This document shows positions 23,387 through 32,190 of a stretch of 55,896 bases of DNA, one piece after another. Position numbers and translations under genes: made by a program. The notes beneath the pieces were generated by a model. That model worked only from the letters and a program-made list of their open reading frames with translations. It had not been told where the DNA came from and did no database searches. Positions within the stretch are counted from its first letter, which is position 1. Each line of letters starts with the position of its first letter. Source of the DNA: CAZHHH01 sp052400685 (GTDB taxonomy: Bacteria; Bacteroidota; Bacteroidia; Bacteroidales; Marinilabiliaceae); NCBI GenBank assembly GCA_052400685.1, contig JBQTGJ010000024.1; one strand, 5' to 3'.

Positions 23387-25504
23387 TTAGCCCAATCGCA
23401 TCGACAATTGGATACGTTTACGATCCACATCCACCTCCAGCACCTTTACCTGAACATGCTCGTGAAGTGCCACTACCTCATTGGGATCAGAAACAAACCG
23501 ATCGGCAAGCTGGCTTATGTGAACCAACCCATCCTGCTTAACGCCAACATCCACAAATGCGCCAAAATTGGTTATATTGGTTATGATACCGGGCAAAACC
23601 ATACCTTGATGCAAATCCTCGATGGTATGTACATCGGGAGAAAATTCAAACACTTTAATTTGCTGACGAGGGTCACGGCCGGGCTTTTCCAGCTCAGATA
23701 AAATATCTGTTAAGGTCGGCATACCGACTTTATCACTCACATATTTTTTAAGATCAATTTTACTCCGAAGATCCTTATCATTAATTAAATCGACGATATC
23801 GCAGCCCAAATCAACGGCCATTTTTTTAACAATGCCATAGGACTCAGGGTGCACAGCCGAGTTTTCAAGCGGATTAGCGGCGTGACTGATACGAAGAAAA
23901 CCCGCGGCCTGTTCAAAAGCCTTAGCTCCCAGTCGTCCGACCTTCAACAACTCCTTACGCGATTTAAAAGGTCCGTTCACGGTTCTGTAATCCACAATAT
24001 TCTTAGCCAGTTGAGGACCCAGTCCCGACACGTATGTCAACAAATGGCTACTGGCCGTATTAAGCTCTACGCCAACACTATTTACGGCCGACTCCACCAC
24101 CTTATCCAATGAATTTTTAAGCTGTGCCTGATCAACATCATGCTGGTACTGACCAACACCTATCGATTTAGGATCAATCTTAACCAACTCGGCCAAAGGA
24201 TCCATCAAACGGCGTCCGATAGAAACCGCTCCACGAACCGTCACATCATAATCGGGAAACTCATCACGGGCCGTTTTACTGGCGCTATAAACCGAAGCAC
24301 CATCCTCACTCACCACGAATACCTGTATGTCACGATTGAACCGGATATTGCGAATAAATGCCTCCGTTTCGCGACTGGCCGTTCCATTTCCAATGGCAAT
24401 AGCCTCTATTTTATAGGATTCAACCAGAGTATCAACTTTTCGATATGCCTGTTTCATCTCATTTTTAGGGGGATGCGGATATATCGTTTCATTATGCACC
24501 AAATTACCCTGTTCATCCAGACAAACCAACTTACATCCGGTACGGAATCCGGGGTCAAGCGCCAACACACGTTTCTGCCCCAAAGGTGCCGACAACAATA
24601 ATTGTCGCAGATTTGCAGCAAACACCCGAATCGCTTCCACTTCTGCTTTTTCACGCAAAACAGCAGAAACTTCATTCTCAATGGATGGCGCTAACAACCG
24701 CTTGTAACCATCTTCAACGGCCATTTCTACCTGCTGCGAGGAAGCAGTCCGGCCTTTCACAAATAAACGATTTAGACGATGCAATGCTTCTTCTGCTTCA
24801 GGAGATACTGAGACTTTAAGAAAGCCTTCCTTCTCGCCCCGCCTAATTGCCAGTAATCGATGCGAAGGACAACGACGCACCGACTCTGAGAAATCGAAAT
24901 AATCGCGATACTTAGCAGCCTCTTCCTCTTTCTTTTTAACGACTTTAGACGTAATAACCGCTTCACGTTCAAAAAAATGACGAATAACCTCACGGGCTTT
25001 CGCATCCTCGTTCACGCGCTCCGCAATAATATCACGGGCCCCTTGCAATGCAGCCTCAGCATCGGGCACTTCATCATTTAAAAAATCAAGAGCCCGAAGT
25101 TCTACATCCTTTTCATGCTGAAGCAAAATGAGATTTGCCAAAGGCTCCAATCCTTTCTCCCTTGCCTTTACCGCACGGGTTTTTCGTTTTGGTTTGTACG
25201 GCAGATACAAATCCTCCAGCTCATGGGCATCCCAGGACTGCTCAATTTTACGGCGCAATTCATCGGTGAGCATTCCCTGCTCATCAATCGTCTCCAAAAT
25301 TGTTTCGCGTCGCTTCTGAATATCCTGAAGCTTTTCATATCGCTCCTTAATGGTTCCAACAGCAACCTCATCAAGACTGCCGGTCATCTCCTTCCGATAG
25401 CGGCTAATAAATGGAATCGTAGCCCCCTCATCCAAAAGAGCCATTGTATTTTTTACCTGACGCAAAGAAATCCCGGTCTCACGGGCAATGATGTCTGAAA
25501 ACAT
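23387..25504 (-). CDS. tex: Tex family RNA-binding transcription accessory protein
   Basis: 705 residues, typical length. Domains in order: N-terminal helical Tex region (about 1-180), YqgF-like RNase H fold (about 310-430; VLALDPGFRTGCKLVCLDEQ), helix-hairpin-helix region (about 480-560; YVSGLGPQLAKNIVDYR, GRLGAKAFEQAAGFLRI), and C-terminal S1 domain (about 630-700; ITNFGAFVDVGVKQDGLVHI). It acts on RNA in transcription or ribosome-linked processes; the precise role is not settled. Its last codons abut repeat A8. No close operon partner. Confidence 0.95.
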   Translation of the reverse strand: MFSDIIARETGISLRQVKNTMALLDEGATIPFISRYRKEMTGSLDEVAVGTIKERYEKLQDIQKRRETILETIDEQGMLTDELRRKIEQSWDAHELEDLYLPYKPKRKTRAVKAREKGLEPLANLILLQHEKDVELRALDFLNDEVPDAEAALQGARDIIAERVNEDAKAREVIRHFFEREAVITSKVVKKKEEEAAKYRDYFDFSESVRRCPSHRLLAIRRGEKEGFLKVSVSPEAEEALHRLNRLFVKGRTASSQQVEMAVEDGYKRLLAPSIENEVSAVLREKAEVEAIRVFAANLRQLLLSAPLGQKRVLALDPGFRTGCKLVCLDEQGNLVHNETIYPHPPKNEMKQAYRKVDTLVESYKIEAIAIGNGTASRETEAFIRNIRFNRDIQVFVVSEDGASVYSASKTARDEFPDYDVTVRGAVSIGRRLMDPLAELVKIDPKSIGVGQYQHDVDQAQLKNSLDKVVESAVNSVGVELNTASSHLLTYVSGLGPQLAKNIVDYRTVNGPFKSRKELLKVGRLGAKAFEQAAGFLRISHAANPLENSAVHPESYGIVKKMAVDLGCDIVDLINDKDLRSKIDLKKYVSDKVGMPTLTDILSELEKPGRDPRQQIKVFEFSPDVHTIEDLHQGMVLPGIITNITNFGAFVDVGVKQDGLVHISQLADRFVSDPNEVVALHEHVQVKVLEVDVDRKRIQLSMRLG

Positions 25505-25599
25505 AAACTAAAGTTCGTTATCGGGTTTCATTAATAATTCAATTCCAGTATCTCAAAAAAAAAGGGCAAAACAGCAAGCCATTTACACCCTTAACAATT

Positions 25600-25720
25600 G
25601 GCCATTTATATTCATAAAGGCTGAACTAAAAAATTAAAATTCAATGCTTGCAATGTTCTGAAAACGCATGTTTACTCAAGTAAATACAAATTGTTGAGGA
25701 CAAGCGTAACGCTGAGCACT
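25600..25720 (+). repeat. 144-bp TIR element, copy A9 (left end uncertain)
   Basis: The core ATGTTTACTCAAGTAAAT and CAAGCGTAACG are present. The right end is GCTGAGCACT followed by AATT. The final two bases, CT, form the TAG stop of the DEAD-box helicase gene (25719-25721) together with the next base. Confidence 0.5.
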
Positions 25721-26966
25721 AATTAGAAGATTTCTTTTTGGGTGAAAAATTTTTACGCCCGCCTTTGGCCCCTTTATAACCGCCTTTACGATGGAAATTA
25801 CCTCTTTTGGATTTAGAAGGATCATACTCAGGTCCAGGCTCAAACCCATCGGGCAGAGGCGATTTATATACAGTGGTGTCAATTAAACGCTCAATGGTAG
25901 CAAATTTTTCCATGTCGTTTTCATTGATCAGCGTCAGGGCCACGCCTGTAGACTTGGCTCGTGCTGTTCGTCCCACACGATGGACATAATCTTCGGCATC
26001 GCCAGGAACGTCATAATTAACAACTAAATCGATACCATCCACATCAATACCTCGTGCAATAATATCTGTAGCAACCAAAATTTCGGTTTTGCGATTTCTA
26101 AAATTAAGCATCACCGACTCACGTTCAGACTGATCCAGATCGGAATGAATGGCTTCAGCCTGAAAACCCTCACGACGTAAAGCTTTATGAATCTCTTTAA
26201 CCTTCAATTTTGTTGATGAAAAAATAAGAACACTATTGAGATCCTTCCCTTTAAGTAACGACGAAATAAGCGGAATTTTCTGAGTATCGTAAACCAAATA
26301 AGCCGCCTGTAAAATTCCTTCGGCCGGTTTTGACATGGCAATACTTATTTCTTCGGCATCGGGTTTCAACAATTTACGCGAAAGATCCCTGATTTTAGGC
26401 GGCATAGTAGCCGAAAAAAGTAACGTTTGGCGTTGTGAAGGCATCGCCTTCACTATTTGCATGATATCATCGTGAAACCCCATATCGAGCATTCGATCGG
26501 CTTCATCCAAAATTAAATAGCTAAGTGATGAAAACTTAACATATCCCATTGACAAATGCTGTAATAACCGACCGGGTGTTGCCACCACCACATTGGCACC
26601 TGTAATAAGCGCTTTTTTCTGCATTTCCCATAGCCCGGCATCATTACCCCCATAAACAGCAATTGAAGTCACCGGCAAAAAATAAGAAAAGCCTTGCATT
26701 TGCTGGTCAATCTGTATGGCCAATTCGCGCGTTGGGACTAAAATAAGAGTAGTAGTGACATCGGTATTTCCTGCTACCAGCTGATTAAATACTGGTAAAA
26801 GATAGGCTGCCGTTTTCCCTGTCCCGGTTTGTGCACATGCAATCAAATCCCTGGATTGCAAAATAATAGGGATGGTTTGCTCCTGCACCGGAGTGGCATC
26901 TTCAAAACGCATGGCCTCTAATCCTTCCAGGATCTCGGCGTTAAAACCAAATTCTGTAAACTTCAA
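25719..26966 (-). CDS. DEAD-box RNA helicase (RhlE-like)
   Basis: 415 residues. Motifs Q (FEDATPVQEQTIP), I (ACAQTGTGKTAAY), II (DEADRMLDMGF), III (LLFSATMP), V (IIARGIDVDGIDLV) and VI (HRVGRTARA) are all present, so it should be an active ATP-dependent RNA helicase. A basic C-terminal tail (KRGNFHRKGGYKGAKGGRK) resembles RhlE-type proteins. The first codon appears to be TTG (26964-26966), since no in-frame ATG lies before the conserved KFTEFGF. The TAG stop includes bases of repeat A9. The methyltransferase gene lies 23 bases upstream, so the two may be co-transcribed. Confidence 0.93.
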   Translation of the reverse strand: MKFTEFGFNAEILEGLEAMRFEDATPVQEQTIPIILQSRDLIACAQTGTGKTAAYLLPVFNQLVAGNTDVTTTLILVPTRELAIQIDQQMQGFSYFLPVTSIAVYGGNDAGLWEMQKKALITGANVVVATPGRLLQHLSMGYVKFSSLSYLILDEADRMLDMGFHDDIMQIVKAMPSQRQTLLFSATMPPKIRDLSRKLLKPDAEEISIAMSKPAEGILQAAYLVYDTQKIPLISSLLKGKDLNSVLIFSSTKLKVKEIHKALRREGFQAEAIHSDLDQSERESVMLNFRNRKTEILVATDIIARGIDVDGIDLVVNYDVPGDAEDYVHRVGRTARAKSTGVALTLINENDMEKFATIERLIDTTVYKSPLPDGFEPGPEYDPSKSKRGNFHRKGGYKGAKGGRKNFSPKKKSSN

Positions 26967-26989
26967 AATAACAAGTATTAAGGAAAAAC

Positions 26990-28174
26990 TTATTCAACAA
27001 ACAATACCAACCCTTTCAGGTATTCACCTTCGGGATGATAAATATCTACCGGATGGTCGGCCGGTTGACTCAATTGATGTAACACGCGTACTTTACGCCC
27101 CGACCGGGCTGCGGCAGAAAATATCATAGTACGAAACGCCTCTTTAGAAACCACCTGCGAACATGAAAATGTAAATAAAATACCGCCAGGCGCTATCATT
27201 TCCAAGGCTTTGGCATTAAGACGGCGATAGCCTTGCAGGGCATTATTCAACACCTTCAGATGCTTGGCAAACGCGGGTGGGTCAAGAATCACCAGGTCAT
27301 AAACCTCCTTGCTGCTTTCCATAAATTTAAATGCATCCATGGCAAATGCTTCATGCCTCGAATCGTCGGGAAAATTCAATTGTACATTTTGACGTGTCAA
27401 CTCCACGGCCCGCTCTGAGCTATCGACCGAGTGCACCAAACGCGCATTCCCACGCATGGCATAAAAGGAGAAACCGCCGGTATAACAAAACATATTCAAG
27501 ACCGAACGGCCGTCACTATACTTCTCAAGAAGCGCACGGTTGTCTCTCTGATCCACGAAGAAGCCCGTTTTTTGTCCTTTTTCCCAATCAACATTAAATT
27601 TAAGACCATTTTCAAGGGCTATCGTCCCATTATTGCGTCCCCATATAAACCCATTTACCGGCTCCACTCCGGCTTTAAATGGTAAAGTACCTTCCGATTT
27701 TTCATAGATGGCTTTTAAGCCATCGCCCAACACGTCACGTAACACCTGAACCAGCATCTCCCGTAACCGATACATGGCTACCGTATGCATTTGCACGACA
27801 GCGGTTGAATCATACATATCGATAATCAAACCGGGAAAACCATCACCTTCGCCATGAACAAGTCGAAACGCATTGGTTTTATCAGACCCGGCCAGCCCCA
27901 ACGTCTGGCGTAACTTCAAGGCCATTTCCAGCTTACGATGCCAAAAAGACGCATCGATCGTCTCTTCGGAAAAAGAAACAACCCGAACGGTTATGGATCC
28001 AATTTGATAATGTCCTCTTGCCAAAAAATTGCCATGCGAATCTTCCACGGTAACCAAATCACCTTCTTCAATATTTCCACGCACATGTTTCACGGCACCG
28101 GAAAAAACCCATGGATGAAAGCGTTTAAGGCTTTGCTCCTTTCCAGGTTTCAAAATAACTACTGGTAATGACAT
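26990..28174 (-). CDS. rlmI: class I SAM-dependent rRNA methyltransferase (RlmI-like)
   Basis: 394 residues. N-terminal PUA domain (about 1-80; RFHPWVFSGAVKHVRG), central EEHEE-like region and C-terminal Rossmann methyltransferase: SAM motif VLNMFCYTGGFSFYAMRG, SVDSSERAVELTRQNVQLN, catalytic-loop DLVILDPPAFAK, and a Cys in LFTFSCSQVVS. RlmI methylates C5 of a cytosine in 23S rRNA (C1962 in E. coli); the exact target here is inferred. Followed by the helicase gene and preceded by the exonuclease gene, 12 bases away. Confidence 0.9.
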   Translation of the reverse strand: MSLPVVILKPGKEQSLKRFHPWVFSGAVKHVRGNIEEGDLVTVEDSHGNFLARGHYQIGSITVRVVSFSEETIDASFWHRKLEMALKLRQTLGLAGSDKTNAFRLVHGEGDGFPGLIIDMYDSTAVVQMHTVAMYRLREMLVQVLRDVLGDGLKAIYEKSEGTLPFKAGVEPVNGFIWGRNNGTIALENGLKFNVDWEKGQKTGFFVDQRDNRALLEKYSDGRSVLNMFCYTGGFSFYAMRGNARLVHSVDSSERAVELTRQNVQLNFPDDSRHEAFAMDAFKFMESSKEVYDLVILDPPAFAKHLKVLNNALQGYRRLNAKALEMIAPGGILFTFSCSQVVSKEAFRTMIFSAAARSGRKVRVLHQLSQPADHPVDIYHPEGEYLKGLVLFVE

Positions 28175-28186
28175 ATAAAGAGGATA

Positions 28187-28795
28187 CTAATTTTTATAAG
28201 ATATTTTTTTTACTTTATAGGATGGATCAATAACAATAAGTTCTTCAAAAATTCGTAATCCAATCCAGGCATCAATGGCCGCATAGTCAATTTGCCCTTC
28301 AGTGAGGATTTCTGCTTCCCAATTACTCAACCGTTGTCGCTTAGAGACTCTAACATTTAGAACTAATGCCGCTAAAGCCTTGAGACTAAAAACATCGATA
28401 CCAAAAGATTTAACCATATCCTGCAATTCGACAAATCCGCCGGGCTTAAATTTACAAAGTCGATTTAAACCTCTTAGGTCATCACGAATCCCCACACCTA
28501 CTTTCAAGATGTTGGGGTCAGACAAAAGACGAGCCAAGGAGGCTGTCAAACCGGTTTTGTTCAACCGAAACAGGAAAGCTCTTGATCTGGTAGAGAGTTG
28601 AAGCAGTGAGACGTTATGATTGGCCCCTTTTTTAAACGATGGTTTTGTTTCTGTGTCAAATCCCAGCAACTTTTCGTGAAGCAACGTTTCAACAATCTCA
28701 TCGACCTTTTCAGGATTTTCAACCACGGTAATAATTCCACTAAACTGACAAAGGGGTAATTCTCCTATGGCTTCTTTACTTATACTACTATCCAT
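28187..28795 (-). CDS. 3'-5' exonuclease (DEDDy type)
   Basis: 202 residues. Motif I is GFDTETKPSF, motif II lies around VGVGIRDDLRGLNRL, and motif III is QIDYAAIDAWIGLRIFEEL (Y and D present), so the metal ligands D-E-D-D are complete. Related to RNase D and WRN exonuclease domains without the HRDC part. Next to the DUF5063 gene, as in many Bacteroidota genomes. The RlmI-like gene follows after 12 bases. Confidence 0.9.
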   Translation of the reverse strand: MDSSISKEAIGELPLCQFSGIITVVENPEKVDEIVETLLHEKLLGFDTETKPSFKKGANHNVSLLQLSTRSRAFLFRLNKTGLTASLARLLSDPNILKVGVGIRDDLRGLNRLCKFKPGGFVELQDMVKSFGIDVFSLKALAALVLNVRVSKRQRLSNWEAEILTEGQIDYAAIDAWIGLRIFEELIVIDPSYKVKKISYKN

Positions 28796-28815
28796 TTAAA
28801 GAAATAAATTTCAGA

Positions 28816-29478
28816 TTAACTCTCCTCGTCGGGCAGATTGACATGTTCATCCTGCCATTCACGCTGACGCTGAGAAATAATCCAGTGATCTGTTTTGCGT
28901 TTTTCGGGATCGGAAGAAACGACGTCTTCTTCTTCTTCATCCCCCAATGGCTCATTGGTATAATAAACCTGGTGCAAAGCCCTGAGAACATTAACCAATC
29001 GTTGTCCCCAGTACATCTGAAAATTCTGGACCAGCTCAACCAATGCATCATTCATAATTTCGGTAACAGCTGTACGATATAACATCAAAAAATCTTTGAC
29101 ATCCTGATAAATATCGGCCATATTCTCAGAAACAGTTGATGTAAGCGGTAAATCGCTACGCTGCATGTCGGCTGTAAATACTTCCAGATAATCATCACTA
29201 CGGCCCATTTTTCGCTGTATCAACAAGCGCAATGCCTCATATTCATCTTCAGACACACTTTTTTCCAAAAAATCATCAAGCATATTGCTAACCTGTGGCA
29301 ATAGTGTTGCTTTCAAATACATCAAAGGGAGAATCTTAAGAGCTGTTCCGACAAAATCGCGCGATGGCTGTGCCTCCATTCCTTCAAGCCAGGCACAAAA
29401 TTCCCGGCTAACCGTAACAAATTCGATAACATTAGGCGAATATACCGGGTGTTCAAAACTCTCCACCATCTCCTTCAT
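28816..29478 (-). CDS. DUF5063 domain protein
   Basis: 220 residues, mostly helical and acidic, without signal peptide or membrane helix. The sequence (MKEMVESFEHPVYSPNVIEF..., CAWLEGME, YEALRLLIQRKMG, LYRTAVTEIMNDALVELVQN-F) matches the DUF5063 family found in Bacteroidota next to a 3'-5' exonuclease. The C-terminus is charged (SSDPEKRKTDHWIISQRQRE, then WQDEHVNLPDEES). Function unknown; the constant neighbour suggests an RNA- or DNA-end processing link, which is inference. 20 bases separate it from the exonuclease start. Confidence 0.85.
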   Translation of the reverse strand: MKEMVESFEHPVYSPNVIEFVTVSREFCAWLEGMEAQPSRDFVGTALKILPLMYLKATLLPQVSNMLDDFLEKSVSEDEYEALRLLIQRKMGRSDDYLEVFTADMQRSDLPLTSTVSENMADIYQDVKDFLMLYRTAVTEIMNDALVELVQNFQMYWGQRLVNVLRALHQVYYTNEPLGDEEEEDVVSSDPEKRKTDHWIISQRQREWQDEHVNLPDEES

Positions 29479-29534
29479 AAGCGATCGATAAAAATAAAAA
29501 GCACTGATTATTAAATAAAACCATCTTTATTATT

Positions 29535-29680
29535 AATATCAACAAGAAAATGCCATCTCTTTTTTGTTACTCTGATCTTTCAAAAAAGTCATTTACCATA
29601 GTAAACTCACATTTTCAGAACTTGACAAGCCTTGAATTTGTACATTTCTTATCAAGTACTTGAGTTTTCTTATTGATACT
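29535..29680 (+). repeat. 144-bp TIR element, copy A10
   Basis: Arms AATATCAACAAGAAAA (left) and TTTTCTTATTGATACT (right) are inverted repeats. The core is GTCATTTACCATAGTAAACTC followed by CACATTTTCAG, with GACAAGCCTTGAATTTG. 146 bp; flanks do not match each other. It lies between recQ and the DUF5063 gene. Confidence 0.6.
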
Positions 29681-29713
29681 AATCAGACAAAGTTACAAAA
29701 AACCGCTCAATAA

Positions 29714-31636
29714 TTAATCACGAACACACCATTCCATTGTACCGGCATCATTTTCTGTGATTAAACCCACCTCCTCAAGCCAATGAAGAACACGCCAAAC
29801 ATCAGCTTCAGCAAACCGTAGCTGCGAAACTAATTGCGCAGCAGTCAACGATTTTTTTTGAAGAATGACCTTCACCTGTTGTTCTATTGTCTGAAATAAA
29901 TCATCTGAAAGGGACGTTTTACGACGTTCAATGCAAACATCACAATGGCCACAATAATTACCTTCATTTTGGCCAAAATAGCGTAACAACAATTTACTCC
30001 GGCACAAATGTGAAGTGGTAGCATACGCCAATACAGCATCAACACGTTTACGATATTGTTCCAATCGATTTTTATAAACCATAGGTGCAAATTGCACGTG
30101 TCTGGCCTCTTCGCGGCGGCGTAAAAAAGTAACCAACGGGGTTTTGCGCTGAGGGATATAATGCAAAACCCGAAGCTTCGACAAGAGCTGTAATTGCTCA
30201 TAAACTGTATCACGGGTTGCCTCCAAACGTTTAGCCAACGTTTCTTCATCGATGGTGGCATACTCGGTAAACAAACCCGTATAACTGCGAAGTAAAGTTT
30301 TAATAAGCGATGCGAGATGGGGATGGGAATCCTGAAAATCGTACAACTCAAAATTATCCATCAGCATCATCAACTTTGAAGGGATATTGGTCTGCTCCGA
30401 AAAATCGAGATACCCAGCACGGGTTAAAATCTTAAGACTATTAAAAACTGTGAGTATATTAAATTTATAAGCCGAACAAAATTTTCCAATATTGAAGTCG
30501 AACATCTGGTTTTCACCAAACCCCACCGCCACCTGAAAAAAATTCCCAAGGGCTTCATAAACTCTGCGAATAATATCGGGCTCAGGGAAAGAAGTTGTAA
30601 CACTTCGGTTCAATTGCCTTTTATCATTATCGGACCATAGCAAAACGGCGTAAGCTTTATGGCCATCACGACCTGCACGACCAGCTTCCTGAAAATAGGC
30701 CTCCAACGAATCGGGAACATCCATATGGACCACGACTCTAACATCTGGCTTATCTATTCCCATTCCAAAGGCATTGGTCGAAACAATTACCCGGCACAGC
30801 CCTCGCATCCATCCATCCTGACGTGCATCCTTAACTCTGGGCGAAAGACCGGCATGGTAAAAATCGGCAGGGATGCCATTTGAGGTCAAAAATTCGGCAT
30901 ACTCATGCGTTTTCTTTCTGTTGCGGACGTATACAATAGCCGTTCCAGGCACAGAATTTAATATCCGCAGTAATTCCTTCGACTTATCTTCTGATCTTCG
31001 TACCACATAAGCCAGGTTAGGGCGTTCAAAGCTTTTCTTAAAAAGATTGGTTTTCTTAAATAAAAGTTGGTTTTGAATGTCAACAGCCACCTGAGGCGTA
31101 GCGGTAGCTGTTAGCGCCAATACCGGCACTTCAGGCAAAGCCTCCCGTATTTCGGCAATCTTAAGATATGATGGCCGGAAATCATATCCCCATTGCGAGA
31201 TACAATGTGCTTCGTCGATGGCTAACATATTCACCTTCAGATGGGGTAATTTATCATGGAAAAGGGAGGTTGATAATCGTTCGGGCGACAAATACAAAAA
31301 CTTATAATTGCCATAAATGCAATTATCAATTGTCACCTGCAACTCACGAGTCGTAAGTCCCGAGTGAATCGCCGCAGCTTTTATTCCTCGTCGTTTCAAA
31401 TTCTCAACCTGATCCTTCATTAAAGCAATCAAGGGCGTCACCACCAAACAAATTCCTTCCATGGCCAAGGCAGGCACCTGAAAGGTGATAGACTTACCCC
31501 CCCCAGTTGGTAGCAGTCCCAACGTATCGTTGCCCTGTGCCACCGACCGGATGATATCTTCCTGCAGGGGCCTGAAATTGTCGAACCCCCAGTATTTCTT
31601 TAATATTTGTCGATAAATATTCTCCACAAAGTTCAA
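29714..31636 (-). CDS. recQ: ATP-dependent DNA helicase RecQ
   Basis: 640 residues. Motif 0 (YWGFDNFRPLQEDII), I (GLLPTGGGKSITFQVPAL), II (AIDEAHCISQWGYDFRPSY), III (LALTATATP) and VI (QEAGRAGRDGHKAY), then the RQC zinc motif (Cys in HLCRSKLL, YCGHCDVC) and a winged helix; no HRDC domain is evident. A 3'-5' helicase for recombination repair. The frame opens with a TTG (31634-31636). A TACATTTG promoter-like sequence overlaps that codon, so GTG at 31625-31627 may be the true start. The ssb terminator ends just upstream. Confidence 0.93.
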   Translation of the reverse strand: MNFVENIYRQILKKYWGFDNFRPLQEDIIRSVAQGNDTLGLLPTGGGKSITFQVPALAMEGICLVVTPLIALMKDQVENLKRRGIKAAAIHSGLTTRELQVTIDNCIYGNYKFLYLSPERLSTSLFHDKLPHLKVNMLAIDEAHCISQWGYDFRPSYLKIAEIREALPEVPVLALTATATPQVAVDIQNQLLFKKTNLFKKSFERPNLAYVVRRSEDKSKELLRILNSVPGTAIVYVRNRKKTHEYAEFLTSNGIPADFYHAGLSPRVKDARQDGWMRGLCRVIVSTNAFGMGIDKPDVRVVVHMDVPDSLEAYFQEAGRAGRDGHKAYAVLLWSDNDKRQLNRSVTTSFPEPDIIRRVYEALGNFFQVAVGFGENQMFDFNIGKFCSAYKFNILTVFNSLKILTRAGYLDFSEQTNIPSKLMMLMDNFELYDFQDSHPHLASLIKTLLRSYTGLFTEYATIDEETLAKRLEATRDTVYEQLQLLSKLRVLHYIPQRKTPLVTFLRRREEARHVQFAPMVYKNRLEQYRKRVDAVLAYATTSHLCRSKLLLRYFGQNEGNYCGHCDVCIERRKTSLSDDLFQTIEQQVKVILQKKSLTAAQLVSQLRFAEADVWRVLHWLEEVGLITENDAGTMEWCVRD

Positions 31637-31649
31637 ATGTACAAAAACA

Positions 31650-31687
31650 CAAAGAAAAGGGGGAATTTGACAAATGCAAACTCCCCC
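31650..31687 (-). terminator. rho-independent terminator after ssb
   Basis: On the minus strand GGGGGAGTTTG, loop CATTTGT, CAAATTCCCCC, then TTTTCTTTG. It isolates ssb from recQ. Confidence 0.85.
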
Positions 31688-31708
31688 ATACCATTAATAA
31701 ATACAATT

Positions 31709-32029
31709 CTAATTAATCAACTCCAGATCTCTGACCTTAACCGACAAGTAAGACTTAACTTCCCCTTCTTTTGACTTATAGGCATCGCTCTCCGGGACGC
31801 CTTCCAACAAAACCTTGGTTCCTTTTTTAAGGTAATCGGCCACTTTGGTACTCTGTTCTTTTCCTCTCCACATGTTAGCCTGTACCCATTCTGTTTTTTC
31901 AACTTTGTTGCCCTGTTGGTCACGATAATCCATTGAAACAGCAACACTAAATTTAATTAATTTGCTGTTGCCAACTTCCTTGACCTCAGCATCAGCGCCT
32001 AAAGCACCTGATAAAATCATCTTTAACAT
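31709..32029 (-). CDS. ssb: single-stranded DNA-binding protein, short form
   Basis: 106 residues, one OB fold: MLKMILSGALGADAEVKEVG, KFSVAVSMDYRD, TEWVQANMWRGK, KKGTKVLLEGVPES and the closing strand SYLSVKVRDLELIN. It ends with the OB fold, lacking the Gly/Pro-rich linker and the acidic DDDIPF-like tip that recruits partners in ordinary SSB (about 140-180 residues). Probably a secondary SSB. Own terminator at 31650-31687. Confidence 0.92.
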   Translation of the reverse strand: MLKMILSGALGADAEVKEVGNSKLIKFSVAVSMDYRDQQGNKVEKTEWVQANMWRGKEQSTKVADYLKKGTKVLLEGVPESDAYKSKEGEVKSYLSVKVRDLELIN

Positions 32030-32190
32030 GATATTATTTTTTAGGTTAGAAGAAAATTATCAGAATAAACTTACAAACTAATCATCAAAAGATCAACCGT
32101 TTCGTTCAAATTTTAGTCTAAAAAAATCCAAAACGACAATAAAAATGGCTGAATGCCGGTACTTCTTCTAAATTAGAATCAGGGAAAAAA

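Noticed and set aside
24140..24601. 153-residue open frame antisense to tex
   Set aside because: Shadow frame within the YqgF/HhH-coding part of tex.
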